NCBI GenBank assembly: GCA_022446965.1
Contig: JAKVBV010000022.1
Coordinates: 1-36,423, forward strand
Direction of reading: 5' to 3'
Length of the DNA stretch: 36,423 nt
Source of the DNA: Phycisphaerales bacterium
Lineage (GTDB): Bacteria; Planctomycetota; Phycisphaerae; Phycisphaerales; SM1A02
Shown here: piece by piece, positions 7,779 to 18,235 of the stretch
Layout of the letters: every line of letters starts with the position of its first letter
Position numbering within the stretch: the stretch's first letter is position 1
Made by a program: the position numbers and the translations under genes
Notes under the pieces: model-generated
Databases searched by the model: none
What the model saw: only the letters and a program-made list of their open reading frames with translations
What the model was told of the DNA's origin: nothing

Positions 7779-8884
7779 ATGGTGACCGTCATGTCACGGT
7801 GATCGTGCCGGCCTATCAAGAGGCGGAGAGTCTGCCGCCGTTGCTCGAGCGTATCGCTGCCGTGCGAAGCGATGACACCGTCATCGAAATCCTCGATGTG
7901 ATCGTCGTCAATGACGAATCGGGAGACGGTACTCAAGCGGCTGTCGACGCACTGGGGCTGGACTGGGTGCAGGTGATCACCCGCACCGAAGAGCGCGGGC
8001 TTAGCAGTGCGGTGCTGCATGGTCTCGCCGCGGCTCAAGGTGACATCCTCATCGTGATGGATGCAGATCTGTCTCATCCGCCGGAGGCCATTCCAGCGTT
8101 CGTCAAGGCGCTCCAGCGTGGTGCCGACTTCGCTCTGGGGTCACGCTATGTCCCCGGGGGCAGCACGGAGGATGGCTGGGGCGTGTTGCGCTGGGTCAAC
8201 TCCAAGATCGCCACCTGGATGGCACGGCCATTCACCACCGTGAAGGATCCCATGAGTGGGTTCATCGGCATCCGTCGCGATACATGGTCGCACGCTGTCG
8301 ACCTTGACCCGGTTGGATACAAGATCGGTCTCGAGTTGATCGTGAAGTGTCGATGCATGCACGTTGTGGAAGTGCCCATCCACTTCTCCACGAGGCAACT
8401 GGGGCACAGCAAGCTAACGTTGCGTGTGCAACTTGAGTACCTGCAGCATGTGATCCGGTTGCTGCGGTGGAAGTTCCCCGGCTGGTCCAGCTTTATCCCA
8501 TTCGCGGCGGTCGGCGCCAGTGGCATGGGCGTCTATGTCGGATTGCTTGCCGTCTTGAGTGCATTCGTGCCCGATTGGAGCACGCTTTCGCAGACGATCG
8601 TGGCCGCACTCGGTGCCATGCTGTGGAACTTCGTGCTCGATCGCTGGTTGGCATTCTGGTACGCGACGCGAGGCAACATTGTGAAGCAGGCCCTTGGCTT
8701 CATGGCGATCTGCAGTGTGCCGGTCCTGGTGAACATTCTGATCACGGTGTCACTTGCAGGTGAAGCGTGGGGCACGCCCTTGGCTGGCGTCGTGGGTTCG
8801 CTGGTGGGGTCGGCCGCGGGCCTGTTGTTCAACTGGCTCATGACACGGTGGTTGGTATTCGGGAGCTCCAAGCATGTCACGTGA
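7775..8884 (+). CDS. GT2 glycosyltransferase (dolichol-phosphate-mannose-synthase type) fused to GtrA domain
   Basis: The protein has 369 residues from GTG 7775, which sits 6 nt after GGAGGAAG and overlaps the ispD stop (GTGA). Residues 7-235 are a GT-A glycosyltransferase of family 2: VIVPAYQEAESLPPLL at the N-terminus, the metal-binding DAD (96-98, in MDADLSHPPE), GSRY (122-125) and the acceptor-side QLGHSKL. Residues 238-362 are a GtrA-like membrane domain with about four helices and the repeated pattern NFVLDRWLAFW and NWLMTRWLVF. Such fusions load a sugar onto polyprenyl phosphate for envelope glycoconjugates. The exact sugar cannot be read. Its stop overlaps the methyltransferase gene by 11 nt. 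Confidence 0.92.
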   Translation: MNGDRHVTVIVPAYQEAESLPPLLERIAAVRSDDTVIEILDVIVVNDESGDGTQAAVDALGLDWVQVITRTEERGLSSAVLHGLAAAQGDILIVMDADLSHPPEAIPAFVKALQRGADFALGSRYVPGGSTEDGWGVLRWVNSKIATWMARPFTTVKDPMSGFIGIRRDTWSHAVDLDPVGYKIGLELIVKCRCMHVVEVPIHFSTRQLGHSKLTLRVQLEYLQHVIRLLRWKFPGWSSFIPFAAVGASGMGVYVGLLAVLSAFVPDWSTLSQTIVAALGAMLWNFVLDRWLAFWYATRGNIVKQALGFMAICSVPVLVNILITVSLAGEAWGTPLAGVVGSLVGSAAGLLFNWLMTRWLVFGSSKHVT

Positions 8885-9539
8885 GACCATTGGATTGACG
8901 GGGGCCATGCAGCAGTGGGTGGTTGATCACGGCACCGACGAGACCGACGTTGCTGTGCAGTTGCGAACCGCCATGGCAGACCACCCTGAGGGTGGCATGC
9001 AGACATCGCCAGAACAAGCGCAGCTGCTCCGTACGCTGGTACACGTCACTGGGGCGCAGCGCATCTTGGAGGTGGGGGTGTTCACCGGCTACAGCGCGAT
9101 GCTCATGGCATCGGCGCTCCCGCCAACAGGCACACTCATTGCCTGCGACATCAGTGAGCACTGGCTGGCCACGGCACGCACGTGGTGGGCGCGAGCGGGG
9201 GTGTCCGATCGCATCGAGTCACGATGCGGTCCGGCGATCGACACCTTGCAGGCGCTCATCGACGATGGGCACGCGGGCACCTTCGACATGCTGTACATCG
9301 ATGCCGACAAGACGTCCAGCGACGCCTATTGCGAGGTGGGCCTCACGCTGGTCCGGCCCGGTGGCGTCATCGCCATCGACAACATGTTCCGCGGTGGCCG
9401 AGTTGTTGATGCGCACGCCGATGACGAGAGCACGGTGGCCACACGCGCATTGGCGGCAAAATGGTCGGCCGATCCGCGTGTGTGCTGGAGTCTGCTTCCG
9501 ATCGGCGACGGCCTCGGTGTAATGACGCCGTTGGCCTGA
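8874..9539 (+). CDS. SAM-dependent O-methyltransferase, CCoAOMT-like family 3
   Basis: A soluble protein of 221 residues. The SAM-binding glycine loop is ILEVGVFTGYSA (64-75) and the acidic end of strand 2 is ACDIS (90-94). The divalent-metal site typical of the catechol/caffeoyl-CoA O-methyltransferase group is present as YIDADK (141-146) and AIDN (167-170). The family methylates ortho-dihydroxy aromatic or similar hydroxyl groups; the substrate here is unknown. ATG 8874 lies inside the end of the glycosyltransferase gene. The gene converges on uvrA with an 8-nt gap. Confidence 0.93.
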   Translation: MSRETIGLTGAMQQWVVDHGTDETDVAVQLRTAMADHPEGGMQTSPEQAQLLRTLVHVTGAQRILEVGVFTGYSAMLMASALPPTGTLIACDISEHWLATARTWWARAGVSDRIESRCGPAIDTLQALIDDGHAGTFDMLYIDADKTSSDAYCEVGLTLVRPGGVIAIDNMFRGGRVVDAHADDESTVATRALAAKWSADPRVCWSLLPIGDGLGVMTPLA

Positions 9540-9547
9540 ACTTGCAG

Positions 9548-12445
9548 TCAATCTATGTCCCGAAGGCAGGCACCGGTGCGGCTCTCTGGGATTGCTGCGA
9601 TGTCCGATGGCGTGCCTGTCGCCACCACGGTGCCGCCGCCGGATCCCCCTTCCGGTCCAAGATCGATGATCCAGTCGGCCGCTTTGATCACGTCGAGATT
9701 GTGCTCGATCACGATCAGCGTGTTCCCGCGATCAGCAAGCCTTTGCAGCACACTCAACAGACGATCGACATCACTGAAGTGCAGGCCGGTCGTCGGCTCG
9801 TCGAGGATATACAGCACCGATCCCTGTCGGTTGGCGCCAAGTTCGCGTGCGAGTTTCACCCGTTGTGCTTCGCCGCCGGACAAGGTGGTTGCCTTCTGTC
9901 CGAGTTCCAGGTAGCCCAGGCCGACCTCGTTCAGGCAGACAAGCATGCGATGCATACGGCCTTGGGCTTCGAAGAACGGCGCGGCTTCTTCGATGGTCAT
10001 GTCCAGCACATCAGCGATCGACTTTCCCTTCCACTTCACTTCGAGCGTCTGCGGGTCATACCGAGTGCCCTCACATGCCGTGCAGGTGACGAACACATCG
10101 GGTAGGAAGTGCATCTCGATGCGCTTCACGCCCTGGCCCTGGCATTCTTCGCACCGGCCGCCCTTCACATTGAAACTGAACCGCCCGGGTTGCCAGCCGC
10201 GAAGGCGTGCTTCACGCGTAGCGGCGAAGAGCTTGCGGATGTCGTCAAATATGCTCGTGTATGTGGCCGGGTTCGACCGAGGCGTACGACCGATGGGGGA
10301 CTGATCCACCTGCACGATGCGGTCGATGAGGTGCAGGCCATTGACCCGATCGTGCCCGCCGGGGATCACCCGAGCACCATGCTTCTCTTTGAGCGCGACC
10401 TGCAGCAGCACGTCGTTCACCAACGTCGACTTGCCTGAGCCACTCACGCCCGTGACGCAGGTCAGTCCGTGCAGGGGGAATGCCACATCGATCGACTGGA
10501 GGTTGTTGGCGCGGGCCCCTTTGACCGTGAGCGCCTTCTTCGCGTTCAAAAGCCGCGGCGCTCGGTCGGCGTCGCCCACGTGTTTGCGGCCGGCGAGGTA
10601 GTCGCCGGTCTGCGACGCGCGGTTGGCCTGCAACTGTTTCACGGTGCCTTGGGCCACCACAGAGCCGCCATGCACGCCGGCGCCAGGTCCCATGTCGATC
10701 ACTTGATCGGCGGCTCGGATCATCTCTTCGTCGTGTTCAACAACCAAAACGGTATTGCCGATGTCGGCCAGCCCACGGAGCGTGCGAATCAACCGTGCGT
10801 TGTCGCGCTGATGCAGGCCGATTGTCGGCTCGTCCAGCACGTAGCACACACCTACCAGGCCGGATCCCACTTGCGTGGCCAGCCGAATGCGTTGAGCCTC
10901 TCCGCCAGAGAGCGTGTTCGCTGCTCTGTCGAGCGTGAGGTATTCAAGGCCGACACTCATGAGGAAGCCCAGCCGCGCCTGCACTTCGCGCAGGATCGGC
11001 GCGGCGATGGCGGCTGATTCGGTGGACAGTTGAAGCTCGTCGAAGAAGGTGCTCGCCTGCGTGATCGTCATGCGTCCGACATCGGCCAGGCTCACGCCTT
11101 CGCCATCAGGTCCGGGGAGCATCACATGCACGCTTTGCGAGCGAAGGCGAGCGCCATGACACTCGGGGCATGTGTGCTGGGCCATGTACTGCGCCAACTT
11201 CTCTCGCACATGTTCGCTTTCGGTTTCCCGCCAGCGTCGTGTGAGATTGGTCAGCACACCTTCGAACTTAAACCGGCCTGGGGGAGCGCCGTACAGCAAC
11301 AGTTTGGTGTGCTTTGGATTGAGTTTGTTGAATGGAGTTCCCTTGTCGACACCGGCGTGCTCGCGAAACTTGCGCATCTGCCTGGCGTACCAGCTGTTCA
11401 TCCGTTTGCCGTTTCCGCGCCATGGGAGTACAGCACCGCCGTCGAATGGCAGCGATGGATCGGGGATCACGAGGTTCGTGTCGAACTCGCGGATGGACCC
11501 AAGCCCGTCACATCGTTGGCAGGCGCCAAACGGGCTGTTGAACGAGAACAGTCGAGGCTCAATCGCTTCCATGGCGCAGGCCGGGTGTTCGGTGCATGCC
11601 AGGTGCTCCGACCAGTGCGAGGTGATCCATTCGCCGTCGCGTTCTTCCAGCGTGAGCAGCAGCCCACCTCCGGCGCGAAGCGATGTCTCCACGGACTCCT
11701 GAAGCCGCTGCTTCACATCTGGTGAGATCACGATGCGATCGACGACCGCTTCGATGTCGTGCTGCTCATAGCGGCCCAGGTCCAGAGGATTCTCACCGTC
11801 ACGGGAGAGCACATCCCGCAGGTCGTGCACGGTGCCATTCACCCGGACGCGGACGAAGCCGGCTCGTTGCAGATCTTCGAGCACATCCTTGTGGTATCCC
11901 TTGCGGGCCCGCACGATCGGCGCACAGAGCATGAGGCGGGTGCCCGAGGCGAGTTGGAGCAAGGCTTGCACGATCGCCGCCGAGGACGTGCCTTCGATGG
12001 GGCGTCCGCAGGTGCCACCGCCGTCAACCGGGGCCCAGCATGTTGGTCGTCCCGCTCTGGCATACAGCAGGCGGAGGTAGTCTTGAATCTCCGTGGTCGT
12101 CGCCACTGTGGAGCGTGGGTTGTGCCCGCCGCTGCGCTGTTGGATGGCGATGGTGGGCGGCAGGCCTTCGATCGACTCGATGGCAGGCTTGGACAACTGC
12201 TGCAAGAATTGACGGGCGTAGGCCGTCAGTGACTCCATGTACTTGCGTTGCCCTTCGGCAAAGACAGTGTCGAAGGCGAGGGACGACTTGCCCGAACCAC
12301 TCACGCCTGTGATCACGACGAGGCTGTCGCGCGGGATCTCCACGTCGACATTGCGCAGATTGTGTTCGGCGGCGCCACGCACGGCGATCACGCCCTTGCC
12401 CGCCCGTGTGCGTTTCGTCGATGTGCGGGCCGCAGCAGGGGGCAT
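9548..12445 (-). CDS. uvrA: Excinuclease ABC subunit A
   Basis: This 965-residue ABC ATPase scans DNA for damage with UvrB in nucleotide excision repair. Seen are Walker A GVSGSGKS (47-54) and a second copy in the C-terminal half, two LSGGEAQR signatures, and two Walker B segments ([11 protein letters not shown] and [11 protein letters not shown]). The C-terminal zinc module [10 protein letters not shown]...CTAC is normal. The first zinc module departs from the usual CxxC: the window has CTEHPAC (284-290), with the downstream pair CQRC (309-312) retained. Length is normal for the family. The start lies 4 nt after the stop of the ABC-2 permease gene, so the two are probably cotranscribed although unrelated in function. 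Confidence 0.97.
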   Translation of the reverse strand: MPPAAARTSTKRTRAGKGVIAVRGAAEHNLRNVDVEIPRDSLVVITGVSGSGKSSLAFDTVFAEGQRKYMESLTAYARQFLQQLSKPAIESIEGLPPTIAIQQRSGGHNPRSTVATTTEIQDYLRLLYARAGRPTCWAPVDGGGTCGRPIEGTSSAAIVQALLQLASGTRLMLCAPIVRARKGYHKDVLEDLQRAGFVRVRVNGTVHDLRDVLSRDGENPLDLGRYEQHDIEAVVDRIVISPDVKQRLQESVETSLRAGGGLLLTLEERDGEWITSHWSEHLACTEHPACAMEAIEPRLFSFNSPFGACQRCDGLGSIREFDTNLVIPDPSLPFDGGAVLPWRGNGKRMNSWYARQMRKFREHAGVDKGTPFNKLNPKHTKLLLYGAPPGRFKFEGVLTNLTRRWRETESEHVREKLAQYMAQHTCPECHGARLRSQSVHVMLPGPDGEGVSLADVGRMTITQASTFFDELQLSTESAAIAAPILREVQARLGFLMSVGLEYLTLDRAANTLSGGEAQRIRLATQVGSGLVGVCYVLDEPTIGLHQRDNARLIRTLRGLADIGNTVLVVEHDEEMIRAADQVIDMGPGAGVHGGSVVAQGTVKQLQANRASQTGDYLAGRKHVGDADRAPRLLNAKKALTVKGARANNLQSIDVAFPLHGLTCVTGVSGSGKSTLVNDVLLQVALKEKHGARVIPGGHDRVNGLHLIDRIVQVDQSPIGRTPRSNPATYTSIFDDIRKLFAATREARLRGWQPGRFSFNVKGGRCEECQGQGVKRIEMHFLPDVFVTCTACEGTRYDPQTLEVKWKGKSIADVLDMTIEEAAPFFEAQGRMHRMLVCLNEVGLGYLELGQKATTLSGGEAQRVKLARELGANRQGSVLYILDEPTTGLHFSDVDRLLSVLQRLADRGNTLIVIEHNLDVIKAADWIIDLGPEGGSGGGTVVATGTPSDIAAIPESRTGACLRDID

Positions 12446-12449
12446 GATG

Positions 12450-13592
12450 TCAGCCCAATTCGCGGCGCTGGAAGAGCATGATGCCCAGAGCCAGTGCCAT
12501 GCACGTGTACAGCACGCCGTAGCCCAGTGAACTCAAAAGGTAGCTTGATGGAATCATTACGCCCTGCGTGAGTGCGTCGCTGAGCCAAAGCACCTGGAAG
12601 TTGGGAACGAGTCCGTATGTAGCCTTCAGCGCGAGCCAGCCGATGTACTCGCCGCCCTGTGCGAATGATGACAGCGGCACGGTGGCGACATCCACCATGC
12701 GAATCACCTCTTCAGGTGTCTCGCCGACACGGTGCAGCACCGTGATCTGTTCGATCTGGTCCACCTGGCCTGCCGTGGTTGCGCGTTCAAGCCAGTTGGC
12801 TTCGATGTCGTGCATCGGTCGGGCGAAGAGCCAGTCGGACAGCAAGCCGGTCACCAGAATGGCGAGGGTGGCCAGCAGTGTCATCACTTGACCCAGTCGA
12901 GTTGAAAACGCCACTGCAAACGCAGCGAGCATGCACTCGGCCATGGCGATGGCCAGTACCGCAATCCAGATCTGTCCCTTGAACGACTCGGCCATCGGTC
13001 GTGGGCTGAAGTCGGGCTCAAAGTTGAGGGTCACCAGATAGCCCACCAACAACATCGGTGTGATCACGAACAACGCGGTGCTCGTGAACACGGTCCCGTA
13101 GAAGTAGTTGCACCAGACCGCAATCGCCAGGCCCAGGACCAACGAGCCGAACCCGAACACGATCACCGGTACGTGCACCGGATCACGCACCGTTTGAATC
13201 ACGGCGTGCAGTTCGGTCATGGCAAAGACCAGTGACAGGCATAGTGTGGCCAGCATGAGCGCCCCGGCGACGCCGAGGAACTTGCCCACCAGGAAGACGG
13301 TCCGGCCGACGGGCTTGGAGACCACCGTGAGGGCTGTCTTCTGGGCAATCTCACGCCCCAGCACGCCCGTGGCGATGAATGCAGCGAGTACCGCACCACC
13401 GGTAAAGACGGTGGCCAAGCCGATGTCGATCAGCATGCGCTGATCCTCGCCCATGGTGAAGGCCGCCAGAGGGTTGCTCATGACGATCAGGAGGGCGGCC
13501 CCAGCCACCACCACCAGCGTGATGGGCTGTCGGATGCTCTCAAAGAAGGTGTTTCGGGCAATTGCCAGCAGGGCGGTCGGCATCTGGGGCAT
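12450..13592 (-). CDS. ABC-2-type transporter permease, without its own ATPase
   Basis: The protein has 380 residues from ATG 13592. The frame is open further upstream but without membrane-protein character, and the ribosome-binding site is weak. It starts with the conserved amphipathic segment [17 protein letters not shown], followed by about seven hydrophobic helices. Residues 91-108 ([18 protein letters not shown]) are the ABC2_membrane_2-type coupling motif, nearly matched in the permease at 19386-21503. A soluble stretch at about 260-320 precedes the last helices. No transporter ATPase is adjacent; uvrA follows. It is read divergently from the SPFH/ABC operon with 191 nt between, so it may use that operon's ATPase. 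The substrate is unknown. Confidence 0.87.
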   Translation of the reverse strand: MPQMPTALLAIARNTFFESIRQPITLVVVAGAALLIVMSNPLAAFTMGEDQRMLIDIGLATVFTGGAVLAAFIATGVLGREIAQKTALTVVSKPVGRTVFLVGKFLGVAGALMLATLCLSLVFAMTELHAVIQTVRDPVHVPVIVFGFGSLVLGLAIAVWCNYFYGTVFTSTALFVITPMLLVGYLVTLNFEPDFSPRPMAESFKGQIWIAVLAIAMAECMLAAFAVAFSTRLGQVMTLLATLAILVTGLLSDWLFARPMHDIEANWLERATTAGQVDQIEQITVLHRVGETPEEVIRMVDVATVPLSSFAQGGEYIGWLALKATYGLVPNFQVLWLSDALTQGVMIPSSYLLSSLGYGVLYTCMALALGIMLFQRRELG

Positions 13593-13783
13593 GGTACGGC
13601 CGGTTTGGTCCCTGTGCGCCCCCCTGAAGGAGGGCTTCAGAAGGGCTGTCGTGGTACATTTTCGCCCTTCAACCTCACCCCAGGGTGAACCTCCCACGTT
13701 CTGGGGCAGTACGGCAACGATCGAGTTCTTCTTCGGATGAGTTGGCCCGGGAGGGCGACGGCTACAGGAGCCTCCTGAATTCC

Positions 13784-15892
13784 ATGCGTGTTGATCACCT
13801 CGCCTACCAACGGGCACTCCACATCACGACATTCGGACTGCTGCTGCAGGCACTGGTTGGTGCCATCCTGCTGGTGTTCGGCCTCGGCGTGGATGATGGC
13901 CCGTCTCAGTTGGCCGCCATCTGGTGCCTCATCGGCCTGATTCCGTGGATTGGTCTGCTGGTCGTCTTCGCCCAGCACCGGTTGGAGCGGCTCGAAGCAC
14001 TCGAAGAAGACGAACTTTCCGGCTCAGGCGCCACGGCGCTGTTCGAGCGATCTGGCGAAGCGGTGCGGCCTGCGGCCCGTCGTCTTCGCATGGCCTACAA
14101 GTGGATGCTGCCGGGCTTCTCGGTGGCGTACGCCATCGGCTTGATCATCGCAGGCTGGATGGCCATGAACTGGCTCGGCAGCGAAGATCTTGTCTCGTTG
14201 CCCTTGACGGAGTACCGCGGCTGGATCGAAGCCATTTTACTGTCCAGCTCGGCCGTCTGTTTCGTGTGCTCCCGATACCTCGCGGGTATGGCTGCACAAG
14301 AGGTGTGGCGACATTTGCGAGCAGGTGCTGGCCAGATGGTGTCCGTCGCACTGGTGCTCGGTGCCATGGCGGTCGGTGTCGCGTTCCGGTTCTTCGACAT
14401 CGACGGCGTTATTGAAACCGTCAGCTGGGCCGTGCCCGTGCTCATGTTCGCCGCGGCCCTGGAGATCGTGCTGAGTTTGGTGCTCAATGCGTATCGTCCC
14501 CGTCGCGCCGGCGAGTTCCCCCGTGCGTCGTTCGATTCTCCGAGCATGAGCCTATTGGCCCAGCCTGGGTCGGTCGTGCGGTCGATCAATGAAGCGGTCA
14601 ACTACCAGTTCGGATTCGACATCACCAGCTCCTGGGGCTATCAGCTCCTGCTGCGAAGCAGTCTTGGGCTTGGTGGCCTGGCCGTGCTGGTGCTGCTGTG
14701 CATGAGCACGGTGGTGGTGGTGGGGCCACGCGATCAGGGGCTACGACTGCGCAGCGGCGCGATCGTCGGCGATGCCGATGCAGCCGTGAAGGGCCCAGGT
14801 CCATTCGTGAAGCTGCCTTGGCCATTTGAATCGGCCAGTCTGTTCGACGTGACCGAGGTGCGCACGCTCGCCGCCACGCCGGTTCCGGTGGATGAGCCCG
14901 ACTACTACGACTGGCGTGAACCGCCAGAACTCAATGAGCTCTTCGATCCGGCCTACGTCGTGCGTTCATCTTCGCTCGGCGACCGAGGTGAAGCCGCACA
15001 GGAGGGCCACGCACTCGTCGTGCCCGATGTCCGGATCGCATGGCGTGTGAACGGTGGCGAGTTGCTGCAGTATCTGCACTTCGTCGCGGATGAACGACGG
15101 CCTCGTCAGACGGTGACGCAGCAGCAGCGCGTGATTCAACTTGTCGCCAAGGCTGAAATGACTCGGATGTTCTCGACGATGCGCCTGGATCAGGTGCTGT
15201 CGACCGATCGCAATCAACTTGGGTCCATGCTTCGCGATGCCATCCAGAAGCGTCTGGATACCGTCGACGCGGGCATCGCCATCGTGGCCGTTGAAGTGCC
15301 CGATGTCCGGCCGCCCAAGGACGTGGCCATCAAGTTTGAGGGCTTGCCCATCGCTATTCAGCAGCGCGATCAAACCGTGGCGGCGGAGGAGCGACGAGAA
15401 GTCGCAATGTTCACGGCGCTCGTGGGCGACTACGACCTCGTCGACAAGGTGCTCGCCGCCGTCGATCGAGTGGAAGACGCTCGCACTGCATTGGAAGACG
15501 TTCGAGCCGATGAGAGCGCGACGGATGCCCAACTCGCTGCGGCCCGAGCGGCCGTGCAGAAGGCCACACACGAGGCAGAAGCGTTGCTCCGTACCGGCGG
15601 CGGCCAGGCGTGGCAGGCCATTGCGAACGCCGAACGTGACTACTGGGTGGGCTTGATGGATCAGCGGGTGCGAGCCAGTCGCATTCAGGGGCAGTCCGCC
15701 TCTTGGGAGGCCGCGCCGGATCTGTATCGACAGCGAGCCATCATGGAGGTCTACGCCGACATGCTGCCCAATCTCCGCAAGTACATCGTGGGCATCGACC
15801 CCGATCGTTTGAATCTGAACGTCGAGATGCAGGAACACGCCTCGACAAACACGATCTTCTCCGACACCGTGTCGGCCGGATCGGATGAGTGA
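13784..15892 (+). CDS. SPFH/band-7 (HflK-like) protein with seven-helix N-terminal domain
   Basis: The protein has 702 residues from ATG 13784, preceded by AGGAG at a longish 13 nt; an in-frame GTG at 13685 would add 33 residues. Predicted membrane helices lie near 13-35, 44-62, 107-128, 146-165, 184-203, 212-234 and 290-312. A linker segment with AVNYQFGFDITSSWGYQLL precedes the last helix. From about 312 to 530 runs an SPFH domain (VVVGPRDQGLRLRSGAIVG, VPDVRIAWRV, VEVPDVRPP), followed by an Ala/Glu-rich coiled coil (about 540-650) as in HflK. HflK normally has a single helix, so the polytopic part is an addition. It is the first gene of a six-gene operon and overlaps the next by 8 nt. Confidence 0.85.
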   Translation: MRVDHLAYQRALHITTFGLLLQALVGAILLVFGLGVDDGPSQLAAIWCLIGLIPWIGLLVVFAQHRLERLEALEEDELSGSGATALFERSGEAVRPAARRLRMAYKWMLPGFSVAYAIGLIIAGWMAMNWLGSEDLVSLPLTEYRGWIEAILLSSSAVCFVCSRYLAGMAAQEVWRHLRAGAGQMVSVALVLGAMAVGVAFRFFDIDGVIETVSWAVPVLMFAAALEIVLSLVLNAYRPRRAGEFPRASFDSPSMSLLAQPGSVVRSINEAVNYQFGFDITSSWGYQLLLRSSLGLGGLAVLVLLCMSTVVVVGPRDQGLRLRSGAIVGDADAAVKGPGPFVKLPWPFESASLFDVTEVRTLAATPVPVDEPDYYDWREPPELNELFDPAYVVRSSSLGDRGEAAQEGHALVVPDVRIAWRVNGGELLQYLHFVADERRPRQTVTQQQRVIQLVAKAEMTRMFSTMRLDQVLSTDRNQLGSMLRDAIQKRLDTVDAGIAIVAVEVPDVRPPKDVAIKFEGLPIAIQQRDQTVAAEERREVAMFTALVGDYDLVDKVLAAVDRVEDARTALEDVRADESATDAQLAAARAAVQKATHEAEALLRTGGGQAWQAIANAERDYWVGLMDQRVRASRIQGQSASWEAAPDLYRQRAIMEVYADMLPNLRKYIVGIDPDRLNLNVEMQEHASTNTIFSDTVSAGSDE

Positions 15893-16802
15893 GACCATGA
15901 AGAAGAAATCAGCAATTGTCGTCGGGTTGATCGTGGTGGGTGTACTGATGTTGTTCAGTACCACTTTCTCCGTGGCCTACAACGAAATCGCGATTCGTAG
16001 CCGTTTCGGCAAGGTCGATGAACACAGCATCGTGCGAGAACCCGGGCTGCATTTCCGATTGCCCTTCTTCGCCGACTCGATCCACACCATGGACACGCGG
16101 TTGCAGTTGCTTGAGTCGCCTCAGGAAACCGTACAAACCAAGGATGGCCAGCAGGTCGTGGTTCGCGGGTTTCTGCTGTGGCGAGTGGATACCGATGGCG
16201 AAGGTCCGTTGAACTTCTACGAGGCCTATCCCCAGATGGCTGATGCCACCGGGTCACTGCAGACGCAGTTCCGCGATGCCCTCAACGCCATCGGTGGATT
16301 CACGTTGAATGAACTGCTTGATGCCGACAGCAAGCTGCCAGAGGCCGAAGCGGCCGTGCTCGCTCGCATGCAGGAGAACGTTCACGAGGGCGTGTCACCT
16401 GTGAGTGCTGGTATCAGTCGTCTTGTCTTCAAGGAGTCCACCACGGGCGAAGTGACCCGCCGCATGCGGGCCCGTCGCGACACCTTGGCCGAGAACGAGA
16501 AAGCGCGAGGTGCCGCCGAGGCTCAGCGCATCCGATCAGAAGCCAAGACGACCTCCGAGAAGATCATGGCCTTCGCGTCCCAGCGAGCGCAGGAGATTCG
16601 CACGCAAGGTGAAGAACATGCCGCGTCCTATCTCGCACAGATGAACGAGGACGAAGAACTGGCGGTGTTTCTGATCTGGCTGGACACGCTTGAGAAGGCG
16701 TTGTCAGAGAACACGACGATCATGCTCGACATGGATCAGGCGCCCTTCCATCTTCTTGATCCCACCGCAGATCCGACTCGAACGCTGGGAGCCGGCAAGT
16801 GA
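15885..16802 (+). CDS. SPFH/band-7 protein, HflC-like
   Basis: The protein has 305 residues from ATG 15885 (ATG 15897 is an alternative). One N-terminal membrane helix covers about 10-31. The SPFH domain has the HflC layout: AYNEIAIRSRFGKV, EPGLHFRLPFF, DTRLQLLESPQETVQTKDGQ and the RGFLLWRV strand. An Ala/Glu/Arg-rich helix (TRRMRARRDTLAENEKARG) and a C-terminal helical cap follow. In other bacteria HflC assembles with HflK into a large cage around the FtsH protease in the cytoplasmic membrane. No ftsH is in this window. The gene overlaps the next one by GTGA, suggesting balanced synthesis of the SPFH subunits. Confidence 0.88.
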   Translation: MSETMKKKSAIVVGLIVVGVLMLFSTTFSVAYNEIAIRSRFGKVDEHSIVREPGLHFRLPFFADSIHTMDTRLQLLESPQETVQTKDGQQVVVRGFLLWRVDTDGEGPLNFYEAYPQMADATGSLQTQFRDALNAIGGFTLNELLDADSKLPEAEAAVLARMQENVHEGVSPVSAGISRLVFKESTTGEVTRRMRARRDTLAENEKARGAAEAQRIRSEAKTTSEKIMAFASQRAQEIRTQGEEHAASYLAQMNEDEELAVFLIWLDTLEKALSENTTIMLDMDQAPFHLLDPTADPTRTLGAGK

Positions 16803-18235
16803 CGGAGATCGATCCGCGACAAGACGCTGCCCAAGATGCCTCCCCCCGACGGGAAGCATCGGCTCGACTGGATGTCGACGGCGTGGTCGGTTCCGAAGCA
16901 CAGCTTCGTGAAGCCATGGACCCGGCCAACCAGAGCCTGACCGACGCGCTGCGGCTGAGCTTCCGCGTATTGCAGGTGGCCATCATCGTGCTCGCCGTGC
17001 TCTTCCTCTTCTCCGGGTTCCGCACTGTCGGCAACGGGGAAGGTGGTGTCGCCACGGTCTGGGGCGAGATCAGCGACCCGGCAGGCCTTGAGCCTGGTTT
17101 GGCCACGAACTGGCCGCCACCAGTGGGCGACTTCGTGCTGTTCAAGGCGGACGGTCGATCCGTCACCGACAACAATGCGTTCGTGTCCCTGGCACAGATT
17201 GCTCATGGTCAGGAACGGTCCATTCAGAAGGCCGTCGTCACTGATCGGCTGAAGCCCGAGCGTGACGGTTCCTTTCTCACGGTGGGTGGCGAGATCGGGC
17301 ACATTCGTGTGTCGGCCACATATGCCGTGGCCGATCCGGCTCGCTTCCTGGAATCCGTTGGTGACCGTGAAGCCGACGCACTCGTGCGATTGGCATTGCA
17401 ACGTGCCGTCATTCAGGTTGGCGCATCGCACACCTTGCAAGACTTGCGAGACACCATCACGCCTGACCTGCTCAAGTCGATGTTGCGTGACCGAACGCAG
17501 GCCATGCTCGAAGCAGCGAGCACTGGTCTGATGGTCACGTCCATCGAGATGAGCCAGTCTCCGCTGCCCCCGGCGGCCATTCAGCAGGACTTCGAGTCGT
17601 ACAGCCGTGTCCGTCAGGAAGTCGCTGCCGACATCGAGCAGGCCCGACAAGACGCCCAGGAAACGCTTCTTGCTGCCGCTGGTCCGGGTCATGAAGCACT
17701 TGCAGCATTGATCGATGAATATGAGCGAGCATGGGCGCAGGGCGACACTGGCGCCGCCGAGGCTGTGCTCGCCCGCATGGACGAGGCCTTCGAGCAGTCC
17801 GATGTCACTGGCAACGTGGCTCGCGTGATCGATTCGGCTCGTCGTCATCGCATCGGTATCGATCAGACGCTCGGTCGCGATGCACGATTGTTCGCTGGTC
17901 TGCAGCAGGCCTATCAGGCCAATCCACAATCAGTGATCGCACGTCGATGGCTGGAGACGATCGGTCGCATCTATGGTCGCCCCGATGTTGAATTGATGCA
18001 GTTGCCCGAAGGGCTTGGCGCACTGGAGTTGAACATAACCAGTTCGCAGGTCATCAAGGATCTCCGTCGCACCATGCGGCTTGATCGGATCGACTCGGAG
18101 GCCTGGCAACGTGGCTTCACTGGATCAGCGCTGGATCAGTTCCAGGACGAAAGCGAAATCAAGATGGACGCGGGCGGCCGCCAGTTGGCGATCGACGAAA
18201 AGGGCCGTGTTAAAGGCATGCGGGAGAAGGACTGA
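16799..18235 (+). CDS. SPFH/band-7 (HflK-like) protein, third paralogue
   Basis: The protein has 478 residues from GTG 16799, which overlaps the preceding stop. A charged cytoplasmic start is followed by the conserved stretch ANQSLTDALRLSFRVLQ and one helix (about 55-73). The SPFH-like domain then begins FRTVGNGEGGVATVWGEI. Its middle resembles HflK (ISATYAV-like strand IRVSATYAVADPARFL, IEMSQSPLPPAAIQQDF). A helical coiled-coil part (about 265-400) and a polar C-terminus follow. It differs clearly from the other two SPFH proteins in the operon, suggesting a three-subunit assembly. The stop overlaps the ATPase start as TGATG. Confidence 0.85.
   Translation: MTEIDPRQDAAQDASPRREASARLDVDGVVGSEAQLREAMDPANQSLTDALRLSFRVLQVAIIVLAVLFLFSGFRTVGNGEGGVATVWGEISDPAGLEPGLATNWPPPVGDFVLFKADGRSVTDNNAFVSLAQIAHGQERSIQKAVVTDRLKPERDGSFLTVGGEIGHIRVSATYAVADPARFLESVGDREADALVRLALQRAVIQVGASHTLQDLRDTITPDLLKSMLRDRTQAMLEAASTGLMVTSIEMSQSPLPPAAIQQDFESYSRVRQEVAADIEQARQDAQETLLAAAGPGHEALAALIDEYERAWAQGDTGAAEAVLARMDEAFEQSDVTGNVARVIDSARRHRIGIDQTLGRDARLFAGLQQAYQANPQSVIARRWLETIGRIYGRPDVELMQLPEGLGALELNITSSQVIKDLRRTMRLDRIDSEAWQRGFTGSALDQFQDESEIKMDAGGRQLAIDEKGRVKGMREKD

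Noticed and set aside
13685-13783. N-terminal extension of the first SPFH protein from GTG 13685
   Set aside because: The Ser/Arg-rich extension looks non-conserved and lies in the divergent promoter region; ATG 13784 has an AGGAG upstream. Kept only as an alternative.
13593-13817. N-terminal extension of the divergent permease
   Set aside because: The 75 extra residues overlap the start of the SPFH gene on the other strand and lack membrane character.
15885-18235. Simple HflKC-FtsH protease regulator pair
   Set aside because: No ftsH is present, there are three SPFH genes rather than two, and they are coupled to an ABC transporter.
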